DNA of 64,000 nt, from positions 97,886-161,885 of the forward strand of contig JAFLCK010000008.1 of the NCBI GenBank assembly GCA_017303615.1, read 5' to 3'. The DNA comes from Obscuribacter phosphatis_A (GTDB taxonomy: Bacteria; Cyanobacteriota; Vampirovibrionia; Obscuribacterales; Obscuribacteraceae). The position numbers and the translations under genes are program-made. Shown here piece after piece: positions 25,168 to 32,094 of this stretch. Below the pieces are notes generated by a model. It worked only from the letters and a program-made list of their open reading frames with translations, searched no databases and had not been told where the DNA came from. Positions within the stretch are counted from its first letter, which is position 1. Every line of letters begins with the position of its first letter.

Positions 25168-26099
25168 TGCTGAGCTCGTATTTGTTTAGAGCGCTCAATA
25201 TCCTTTTTTGCAAGGGCGTTTAGACCGAGCTTCTTGTAGGCTTCTGCCCGTAGCTCGAGGGCCGATGGTGCCGGTTCTTTGTTGAATTCTGTCTGAGCAT
25301 ACTGATTGAGATCGCTGATACATTCTTTATAGCGACCAAGGCTATAGTAGATCTTCGCTCTCAATTGCAAGGCGATGTCGTTATTCTTTTCAATCTTGAG
25401 TATCTTCTCTAAATCTTTGAGAGCTTCTTGTCCTCTATTGTTTTGTTCAAGATAACCCGCATGGTTGAGCAGAACCTTCAAGTTGTTTGGAGCCAGTGAA
25501 AGCGATTTTTCGTATTCTTTCAAGGCCTGGTCCACTTGCTTGAGAGCCGAATAGCTGTAAGCCATCAACTCATGTCCGTAAGCATCTTCCTTCTTTTCTA
25601 ATTTGAACTTTTCTTTTATGCAGGCTATAGCCTCGCTATGACGATTCATCGATTGATAGAGTTTGCAAAGCCAGATTGCTGTCTCGCCGGCTTTATCCCC
25701 CAGTTGTGCGCTCTTGAGGCAATCGTTGAGGGCTGCTTCTTCGTCGAAATTATCGATGTGGGCTAGAGCGCGCCAGGTATAGATGTGTGGATAGCGCTTC
25801 GCTGAAGGGTCTGCCTCTATTAGTCGATTGCATTCTTCCAAGCGCGGTGGCTTTTCCGCTTCTCTCCCAATCCTTATCTTTTCATACAGCAAAGAAAGAT
25901 CGTGTGGATATTTCCGACAAAGTGCCTCATACAGTTTGAAGCCAGCTGCCGGAGATTTTTCACTGACGCTGCGCGCCTGCTTAAGCAGAAAGGCTTGTCC
26001 TTGAGCCGATGCTGTTGACTGTGATAGCACCGTTAGTAGTACCAAAGAAATTAACAGGCGCTCTGTCTTGCTGAGAAAACTCTTGGGTTTATTGTTCAT
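25164..26099 (-). CDS. Secreted tetratricopeptide-repeat protein
   Basis: A 311-residue protein with an N-terminal signal peptide (RLLISLVLLTVLSQSTASAQ). The rest is a TPR solenoid: helices such as AAGFKLYEALCRKYPHDLSL, YTWRALAHIDNFDEEAALND, YSYSALKQVDQALKEYEKSL, HAGYLEQNNRGQEALKDLEK and LRAKIYYSLGRYKECISDLN follow the W-LG-Y-A-P pattern at 34-residue spacing. TPR proteins mediate protein interaction; this one acts outside the cytoplasmic membrane. It overlaps the PDZ-VWA gene upstream by four bases, so the two exported proteins are translated together and probably work together. Confidence 0.85.
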   Translation of the reverse strand: MNNKPKSFLSKTERLLISLVLLTVLSQSTASAQGQAFLLKQARSVSEKSPAAGFKLYEALCRKYPHDLSLLYEKIRIGREAEKPPRLEECNRLIEADPSAKRYPHIYTWRALAHIDNFDEEAALNDCLKSAQLGDKAGETAIWLCKLYQSMNRHSEAIACIKEKFKLEKKEDAYGHELMAYSYSALKQVDQALKEYEKSLSLAPNNLKVLLNHAGYLEQNNRGQEALKDLEKILKIEKNNDIALQLRAKIYYSLGRYKECISDLNQYAQTEFNKEPAPSALELRAEAYKKLGLNALAKKDIERSKQIRAQH

Positions 26100-27610
26100 T
26101 GATAAGTCTTATTGGCGTTACGCTTTAGAGTGGTTTCTTTTTCATCTATTTCAATAGGTTTCTGGGTGGCGCTTGCCGCTTCTGGATTTACTCCGGTGGG
26201 ATGTGCCTTTACTGGTGGTGCCGGATTGACCAGCTTATTGGCTGCACTACTGCCTGGCGTCTGTCCGTTTGTTGCGCTTGTTGGTGTTGTTGTGCCGGGA
26301 GTTTTACTGGAAGTTGTTCCAGGCGCTGTTCCTGTTGGATGGGCTTTCACTGGTGGCGCCGGTCTGACATTATTGATGAAGGCTGAGCTATTATAGCTAT
26401 TGACATGACCGTTCAGGGCGTCGCGGGCTGCATTCTTATCTACTGGTTTGTCTTCCTTGGGGACGGCGGCGGCAAGGGTGGCTGTCCAACCATCTTTTTG
26501 CGCTCTATCCATGGGCATGACCGTGACAACATCTGCTTTTGCGCCTTTTGGAACCAGGTCTGTATCAAGCTCCTTTAGATACTTTTCCGGCGTGCCCACT
26601 TCTATAAATACAATTGAGAGAAGCTTGGGATCGCTCAAACTGTTGACTCGATCGATGATCACTTTCTTCAAGTTTTCAGCGTCGGTTGGTCGACCATCTG
26701 AGATTATGGCAATCAGGGCTGGTTTCCCACCTTCTAGGGGTCTTCTTACCAGGGCAAGAGATTCTTGCAGTGCCTGTGCCATATTTGTCTCGCCATCAGG
26801 TGCAATATCTTGAAATACAGCCGAAAGTTGTCCGGCGCTGCAATTCCGAAACGAACGAAACTGCGAATCGAAGGTTACGATTGAGATATCATTAGCAAGT
26901 AAGCCATTTTCTGCTAGATAGATTTCGCCTATGTGCTGCTTGCACCATTGCCAACGGGACAAGCCTCCAGGGCAGTCTTTGGTATCCATAGAAGCCGACT
27001 TGTCTATCATAAAGACCAAGCTGCGCTCATGAAGTTTCTGCGCGGCGCTTCTTTCTATGCCTGCTTTGAGCGGATCTTTTCGGCTTGGTTGGATTGGCTG
27101 AATAAGAGTCGCTACATTTATGCGGCATAAATAGCGCTTTCCTGCCCGCTCTACAATGAGATCGGCGATTGTTCCTCGTACTCCTCTTGCCAGAATTTTA
27201 TCGCCTGCGGCAAGACCAGCTCTATAGGCTAGTGAGTTGGGTGCAACATAGACGACATTCTCTGGAGGGTTCTTATGTTGACTCTCTGTCAGGTATCCGA
27301 GCTTATTTACCGGCCGAGGCGGACTTTCCTGAAGCATTTCTGTTTTGCCGACACCTCCAAGCAAGCGCTTTGGTGGCGGCAAGGTGTCAAGTGTTGGTGT
27401 CGCCGACCTCAATTGCAAGCTGGCGTCTTGAGCCTTTGATTGCGAGTCGGCTCTGCTGCAGATCTGCTTCGGGCGAGGGTCTCGATTCGGCGTTGCTTTT
27501 GCCTGCTCTATCGGCTGTGATATGGCAATAATGGCAGCTGCAAAGGACGAAGCTTTCATGGGTCCTTTACTTTTCAAGCTTTTCAAGAAATTGGAGATGG
27601 TTGCTTTCAT
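26096..27610 (-). CDS. Exported PDZ and von Willebrand factor A domain protein
   Basis: A 504-residue protein. A weak signal peptide (SSFAAAIIAISQPIEQAKAT) comes first. Residues about 112-170 resemble a PDZ domain (ENVVYVAPNSLAYRAGLAAG then DKILARG). Residues about 195-375 are a VWA domain with an intact MIDAS: DKSAS at 203-207, the threonine in DGETNMAQAL, and the Asp in IISDGRPTDAENL. The C-terminal 110 residues are Pro/Thr/Ala/Ser-rich and repeat the 10-residue motif APPVKAHPTG twice. Intact MIDAS suggests metal-dependent ligand binding. It is translationally coupled to a TPR protein. A role in an envelope complex is inferred only from the domains. Confidence 0.85.
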   Translation of the reverse strand: MKATISNFLKSLKSKGPMKASSFAAAIIAISQPIEQAKATPNRDPRPKQICSRADSQSKAQDASLQLRSATPTLDTLPPPKRLLGGVGKTEMLQESPPRPVNKLGYLTESQHKNPPENVVYVAPNSLAYRAGLAAGDKILARGVRGTIADLIVERAGKRYLCRINVATLIQPIQPSRKDPLKAGIERSAAQKLHERSLVFMIDKSASMDTKDCPGGLSRWQWCKQHIGEIYLAENGLLANDISIVTFDSQFRSFRNCSAGQLSAVFQDIAPDGETNMAQALQESLALVRRPLEGGKPALIAIISDGRPTDAENLKKVIIDRVNSLSDPKLLSIVFIEVGTPEKYLKELDTDLVPKGAKADVVTVMPMDRAQKDGWTATLAAAVPKEDKPVDKNAARDALNGHVNSYNSSAFINNVRPAPPVKAHPTGTAPGTTSSKTPGTTTPTSATNGQTPGSSAANKLVNPAPPVKAHPTGVNPEAASATQKPIEIDEKETTLKRNANKTYQ

Positions 27611-27677
27611 CAGGTCATTTTATTCAAATTTTTTGTAGTATATCTATCTCTAGAGTTGAGTTGAGGAGGTTTGTTTC

Positions 27678-27899
27678 ATGTCCAAGCTAAAGGATCTTGT
27701 TGATGATAAGCTCCAGAAGTTTTTTGCCACGCCAACATTTGTCGTTCAAGATATAGTGCCCGCTGACGATGTTTCCAAATCAATTATCGAGCACCAGAAG
27801 TATCGCTATCAGCTAGCCAGCCTGACTCCTTTGACTGTCGGTCCCCATGGCGGCCGCATTCTGCTAATCTATCATTACACTGGCGGTGCCGTGGCTTAG
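27678..27899 (+). CDS. Small conserved-looking protein of unknown function
   Basis: A 73-residue soluble protein, unrecognised. A strong ribosome site GAGGAGG lies about nine bases before the ATG, which is better than most genes here and implies substantial expression. The N-terminal half is helical and charged (SKLKDLVDDKLQKFF), followed by FVVQDIVPADDVSKSIIEHQ and a C-terminal beta-like part (LTPLTVGPHGGRILLIYHYT). It overlaps the start of the SanA-like gene by 14 bases, suggesting co-translation. Confidence 0.65.
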   Translation: MSKLKDLVDDKLQKFFATPTFVVQDIVPADDVSKSIIEHQKYRYQLASLTPLTVGPHGGRILLIYHYTGGAVA

Positions 27900-28596
27900 T
27901 TTGTCTAGTCCAGAGCCACCCAGCCAGTCTATAAATGCAAGTACCGTTGCTCCGCTCAAACGAAAGAGGCCCTCAACGGTACTTTTCCTCTTGTCAATCG
28001 CCTTGTTTCTGCCGTTCATTTTCTGTGCTTTTGTCTACTGGCAGGTGAATAAAGAGACAGGTCAGATTTATTCGAACATTGAGTCTATCCCTTCTAGACC
28101 AGCCGCCCTTGTCTTTGGTGCTGGAGTCGGGTCTTCTGAAGCGCGCGACCGAGTTCTGGCTGCCGTAGCACTTTACAAGAGTGCTAAGGTAAAAAAGCTG
28201 GTAATGACCGGTGACAATGGCGAGATTTATTACAATGAGCCCATCGCAATGAAGCGCCAAGCTCTAGAACTGGGAGTTCCGTCATCGGATGTGATTTGCG
28301 ACTATGCAGGTTTTCGCACCTATGACAGCCTCTATCGCGCTCGTGATATCTTCGAACTCAATAGTCTAATTCTTGTCAGTCAGCGCTTTCATTTGCCAAG
28401 AGCCCTCTACATTGCCAGAAGTCTGGGTCTCAATGCCATAGGCTTTTGTGCGGACCGAAGTTCTTATGGCGACATGGCAAGATGGTACGACTTGCGAGAA
28501 TTCGGTGCTGCGCAAGCCGCTTGGCTAGATATCCTTTCTAAGCGCAAGCCGAGATATCTTGGCGCGAAGGAGCCGGTTTTCCCCTCAAAGAACTGA
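27886..28596 (+). CDS. SanA/YdcF-like DUF218 membrane protein
   Basis: A 236-residue protein starting with GTG. A single membrane helix (TVLFLLSIALFLPFIFCAFV, about 31-50) anchors a DUF218 domain: AALVFGAGVGSSEARDRVLA, KVKKLVMTGDNG, EPIAMKRQALELGVPSSDVI, DYAGFRTYDSLYRARDIF, LILVSQRFHLPRALYIARSL. This order is that of SanA in enterobacteria, which contributes to envelope barrier function; the biochemical activity of the family is not settled. Most of the protein probably faces the periplasm. It overlaps the preceding small gene by 14 bases. Confidence 0.88.
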   Translation: MPWLSLSSPEPPSQSINASTVAPLKRKRPSTVLFLLSIALFLPFIFCAFVYWQVNKETGQIYSNIESIPSRPAALVFGAGVGSSEARDRVLAAVALYKSAKVKKLVMTGDNGEIYYNEPIAMKRQALELGVPSSDVICDYAGFRTYDSLYRARDIFELNSLILVSQRFHLPRALYIARSLGLNAIGFCADRSSYGDMARWYDLREFGAAQAAWLDILSKRKPRYLGAKEPVFPSKN

Positions 28597-28637
28597 CGTC
28601 ATTGAGACAGATATTTTCTAGACTGATGCTTCTTGGT

Positions 28638-29891
28638 TCAGTTTCGAGAATCTGCATTTAGTGGAAAACACAGAACCATCGGAGTCTGGTACAGCTTGAG
28701 TTTCTTAGTCTCAAGATCCCCAGTCTTTAGACAGGCATCAATTATTGACCGCTCGCTTTGGACAGTGCTGAAACTCAAGAGTTTTGCAATAGACAAGTAC
28801 AACTGCAGATACTTTCTGCTGATTCCTTGAAACTCTTTGCGGATTAGTCTATCGAATTCTTTCCTAAGCACTGACTTGTGCTTTTTTGCATTGCCTGGTT
28901 CTCTCGTGATTAGCTCTGATTCCATTTCTATTTGATAGGAATCCAGTTCATCAACACAGTGGTTTCCTCCTTTAGGAGCTGATCTCGGCTCTCTTGATGT
29001 AAGTTCAAATCGACCGCCGAATGTCATCTTGATCAGTCCTGAGAGCTCTAAGTCTGTGAGTCGCTCGTTCAACTTAGCAATTTCCAGATCAGTTCTAGTT
29101 GAGAGTTCGTCAGGATGCAGAGCGCCGGCTTGTCTAAGGCAATCCAGAATAAGTTGGTGCTCCGGCTCATTGTGAAAGGTCAAGTTCGAGCTGTTATCCA
29201 TCCCTGTGAATTCGTTTGCATCTGAGCTGTCTGAGATAGGCTCCTGTTGCGTCTTTTCGAAAATGTCTGAGTCCTTCATGTCAAATGGAGCTGATTCTTT
29301 CTTTTCTTTCTGCTTACTCTCTTGATCCTGTTCAGATTCTTCACTGCTTGGATGAAGCCCTCGAATAGACCAGATGCTCCTCTTGATGAAATGTGGCAGA
29401 AATTCTCTCGACCAGACGTTTTCAGATTCCGGATTGAATTCTAGATCAATGGAATACATTAGAAGATGGTAGATGTTCAGTGCGGTTGCTTGAGCGACTC
29501 TTACTATCTTGCCGAACCAGTTGGAGCTGATGAATACACCGTTTTCCATGAACCACATCGCCGCGTACCAAGGGCGTAGTTTTCTTCTTCTGTCAAAGAA
29601 TGTTCCTGCAGTGGTTCTATAGGAGTTTGCGCATTTTATGCAGATTGCTAGTCGATAGTCATCCTCGAATCTAAATTGGCTACAGATAGAATCATCTGTA
29701 AAACAGTAGCAAGCAAGTAGACCTCTTTCCGTGAGCAAGTCAGCAAGATCTTTGGCACAGTCTTTCTCTGAGGGAAAGCGCTCGCAGAACTCGGCCCAAG
29801 CTTTTTTTGCTTGTTCCTTAATTTCTGTACTTTTCCCTCTGGCATTGTCTATTTGCATGAGTGAAATCAGATTGTGGGGATCGCTTTTCAT
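28638..29891 (-). CDS. Fusion of an IS1595-type transposase N-terminal region with a DprA-like winged helix
   Basis: About 417 residues from the ATG at 29891, which has AAGGG seven bases upstream; ATG 29906 is in frame. Residues about 60-152 of the longer frame look like the N-terminal part of IS1595 transposases: a possible zinc ribbon with Cys66, Cys68 and Cys89-x-x-Cys92, then YRTTAGTFFDRRRKLRPWYA and ISSNWFGKIVRVAQATALNI. The catalytic DDE domain that should follow is absent. Instead there is a Ser/Glu/Gln-rich linker and, at about 247-303, a winged helix like the C-terminal domain of DprA (LILDCLRQAGALHPDELSTR, LNERLTDLELSGLIKMTFGG). A basic helical C-terminus closes the protein. It could be a DNA-binding regulator derived from a transposase. 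There are no terminal inverted repeats. Domain calls are by eye. Confidence 0.6.
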   Translation of the reverse strand: MKSDPHNLISLMQIDNARGKSTEIKEQAKKAWAEFCERFPSEKDCAKDLADLLTERGLLACYCFTDDSICSQFRFEDDYRLAICIKCANSYRTTAGTFFDRRRKLRPWYAAMWFMENGVFISSNWFGKIVRVAQATALNIYHLLMYSIDLEFNPESENVWSREFLPHFIKRSIWSIRGLHPSSEESEQDQESKQKEKKESAPFDMKDSDIFEKTQQEPISDSSDANEFTGMDNSSNLTFHNEPEHQLILDCLRQAGALHPDELSTRTDLEIAKLNERLTDLELSGLIKMTFGGRFELTSREPRSAPKGGNHCVDELDSYQIEMESELITREPGNAKKHKSVLRKEFDRLIRKEFQGISRKYLQLYLSIAKLLSFSTVQSERSIIDACLKTGDLETKKLKLYQTPMVLCFPLNADSRN

Positions 29892-30194
29892 ATCTAGACC
29901 CTTCATTGGTTGATAGATCTATAAACGTAAAACTGAACGAAAAAGTTCAAAAAAATGACCTTAAAAATTTTGGATTGCGATATCGATTTACGATTTCGAC
30001 CGACATTTGCTAGGCATGAAAATTGGTGCGAAGGCAAGGGGCATAATGATTGACAGTTGCTAAGTGGCGTCCTGGCTATAATTAATCTAGTCCGTGATTT
30101 TAATAAAGTGATTCTTGTAACTTAAAGGCTCCATAGCCTGTTCAGAATTTGACATAGGTCTACAATAAATAGAATTGGAATCAGGAGCAGAATA
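29892..30194. other. Divergent intergenic region
   Basis: Holds the upstream signals of the zinc-ribbon protein gene (leftward) and the TPR gene (rightward). TTGACA at 30149-30154 with TAGAAT 15 bases further is a weak candidate promoter for the rightward gene. The centre (29940-30030) is AT-rich with overlapping TCGATTTACGATTTCGAC-like motifs. No RNA gene or ORF of note was found. Confidence 0.4.
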
Positions 30195-31424
30195 TTGAAC
30201 TCTCGAAAAGTCCATAGTCAGAGAACCAGGCAAAGGCAAACAATAGTACTTCTGCTTCTTGTCGCCTTTATGGTGAACTCACCTAAAGCTTTTTGTGAAA
30301 ATCAGGTTTCTGATCTTTCAGACACTGGAGAATCTGCCAAAGCCTTTAGTCTTGGTCAGACTCCTGCGATTTCGCCTGCTCCCAATAAATCAGTCGGTGT
30401 TTATGGTGGTTTGCATAAGGCTATTAGTTCGAGGAAGCTGTTTCGTGGTGCAGGCATTAGTACCTTCAATAAGGGCCGCCAGGCGGTGGTGGCCGTCTAT
30501 GGGTACAAAGGCGCAAATTTTCGTATGGATGCGATCTTGGCAGCTAGAGCAATCGCGGGTTCTTTCAGCGGTCAATTTCTTACCTTCGCAATTAGATATT
30601 ACGAACCAAATGACTCTCGCGCATATAAAGAAGTGCTACTAACAAGCAAAGATATTACATCTCTAGAAGCCGGAACTATCAAGCTCGCTGAGTTTGCAAG
30701 TTCATTGCCTGTCGTGGAAGTTTCTGCTTATGATGGCGCCGTTGTGTGCTTCGAGAAGTATCTTCTTGTTGCTGAGCAACTAATATCAAAGGGAAGCTTT
30801 TTTGAGGCGGAGCAGATTGTTGACAGTCTGGGTCCGGCGCCCGGTGGTATTGATCAGTCAAGATACACTAGAGATATGATGCACCTGGCTCAAGGCTTTG
30901 ATTCATATGGTGATTCTTATCGGGCTGCCAGAATTCTGGAATCGGTTGTTGAGCAGCGCCGAGTCTCGGGGAGCTTGTTTGGTGATGAAGCCGAACTTAC
31001 TGTTGACCGATTGATAGACATTTACCTTGTTGAGAAGCGTTTTGAAGATGCAGAGAAGCTGTTAAACGAGATAATCGCTGCTAACTCGAGTAACAGAGCT
31101 GGTAAGTCCTATGTCAATAACTTAGAGCGGTTGGGTGTGGTCTTGCTAAGACAAGGCAAAGGCGCCGATGCGTTGCCTAAATTTAAAGAGGTTCTTGAAC
31201 TGCGCACTGCTAATGGTGAGGGATTGGGAAGGGCTCGAACTTTGGAGAATTTGGGAGATGCACATCGCTTAGTCGGCGGTAAAGGAGAGGCATTGTCCTC
31301 ATATCGAGAGTCTAAAGCTCTATATGATAAGGCTGTAGTGAGTCCGAAACGGCATGAACAGATTGATTTTCAAGTATATTCAGGGCGAGTCAAACAAATA
31401 GAAGAGAAAATGAAGCATCTTTAG
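30195..31424 (+). CDS. Secreted TPR-type protein
   Basis: A 409-residue exported protein starting with TTG at 30195, seven bases after AGGAG. Signal peptide: basic SRKVHSQRTRQRQ, then TIVLLLLVAFMVNSPKAFCE. Residues about 70-180 form a globular alpha/beta part (RKLFRGAGISTFNKGRQAVV, AILAARAIAGSFSGQFLTFA) that I do not recognise. The second half is TPR-like: AEQLISKGSFFEAEQIVDSL, YGDSYRAARILESVVEQRR, LVEKRFEDAEKLLNEIIAAN, LLRQGKGADALPKFKEVLEL and TLENLGDAHRLVGGKGEALS. Extracytoplasmic scaffold function is inferred. It is followed by a pyrimidine-rich gap. Confidence 0.8.
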   Translation: MNSRKVHSQRTRQRQTIVLLLLVAFMVNSPKAFCENQVSDLSDTGESAKAFSLGQTPAISPAPNKSVGVYGGLHKAISSRKLFRGAGISTFNKGRQAVVAVYGYKGANFRMDAILAARAIAGSFSGQFLTFAIRYYEPNDSRAYKEVLLTSKDITSLEAGTIKLAEFASSLPVVEVSAYDGAVVCFEKYLLVAEQLISKGSFFEAEQIVDSLGPAPGGIDQSRYTRDMMHLAQGFDSYGDSYRAARILESVVEQRRVSGSLFGDEAELTVDRLIDIYLVEKRFEDAEKLLNEIIAANSSNRAGKSYVNNLERLGVVLLRQGKGADALPKFKEVLELRTANGEGLGRARTLENLGDAHRLVGGKGEALSSYRESKALYDKAVVSPKRHEQIDFQVYSGRVKQIEEKMKHL

Positions 31425-31442
31425 ATGACGTGATTACTTACC

Positions 31443-31480
31443 TACTACTACTTCTTCTTTTCTTCTTTTCTTCTTCTTTA
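31443..31480 (+). repeat. Polypyrimidine CTT tract upstream of the thioesterase gene
   Basis: A 38-base stretch of almost pure pyrimidines built from CTTCTTTT and CTT units, lying 38 bases before the thioesterase start. Its complement closely matches the purine tract that follows the thioesterase stop codon (AAAAGAAG units), apart from one extra C per unit. Confidence 0.8.
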
Positions 31481-31517
31481 GATTAGAGCCTTTATCTCTT
31501 CGTGAATATGTGGAGCT

Positions 31518-31976
31518 GTGGAGGAATCTTTGAAAAAATACGAGTGGAATGCTTTGACAGCTATCGGTGGTAGATGTCTGAAAGTAGAGAAAGGTTATGC
31601 CCTATTCGAATTGCCGCTTAGTGAAGCTGTGATGCAGCCGACCGGTGTTTATCATGCTGGTATGATTGTCACGCTCGCTGATGAGGCGGCTTCTGCTGCT
31701 GCCTATGGTGGCAGCATTTCAATCGAAGAGATTGAGAAAAGAAAACTTGAAGGCAAAGCTTCTGAGAAGTTTCCTTATTCTGTTCAGCTGAGTGTCAATC
31801 TGCTTACAAACGACCCGGTGGGACCGATTACGGCTGAGTCTAAGGTGGTGCGTTGGGGCCGAATGACTGTGGTTGATACTGAAGTTCGTACCTGTACAGG
31901 TGAGCTAATGACTCTGATGCGGAGCAATCATATGATGGTGGACGCTACCAAGGTCGGACCGCATCTCAAGAAGTAG
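31518..31976 (+). CDS. Hotdog-fold thioesterase, PaaI-like
   Basis: A 152-residue hotdog protein. PaaI/YdiI family features: GRCLKVEKGYALFELPLSEA, then VMQPTGVYHAGMIVTLADEA with the His-Gly-like substrate loop (YHAG) and catalytic acidic residue (DEAAS), and the closing strands ITAESKVVRWGRMTVVDTEV and ELMTLMRSNHMMV. Such enzymes hydrolyse acyl-CoA thioesters. The start is GTG 31518 with GGAG nearby; TTG 31530 preceded by GAGGA is an alternative. The insertion SIEEIEKRKLEGKASEK (residues about 74-90) replaces the short turn normally found. After the TAG stop the same frame stays open for 18 further codons of Ala/Glu/Lys, described in the findings. A terminator follows at 32036. Confidence 0.85.
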   Translation: MEESLKKYEWNALTAIGGRCLKVEKGYALFELPLSEAVMQPTGVYHAGMIVTLADEAASAAAYGGSISIEEIEKRKLEGKASEKFPYSVQLSVNLLTNDPVGPITAESKVVRWGRMTVVDTEVRTCTGELMTLMRSNHMMVDATKVGPHLKK

Positions 31977-32035
31977 GCAGAAGCAAAAGAAGCAAAAGAA
32001 GCAGAGGAAGAAGAAGCAGCAGAAGATAAATAGAG

Positions 32036-32075
32036 AAAACGCGCTCAGACCGGCAAAGCGTGAGCGCGTTTTATA
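32036..32075. terminator. Bidirectional terminator between thioesterase and clpB
   Basis: Perfect 12-base-pair stem: AAAACGCGCTCA (32036-32047) and TGAGCGCGTTTT (32061-32072) around a 13-base loop. The A-run on one side and T-run on the other allow termination of both converging transcripts. Confidence 0.85.
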
Positions 32076-32094
32076 CTCTTTTTGATTTTTAAGG

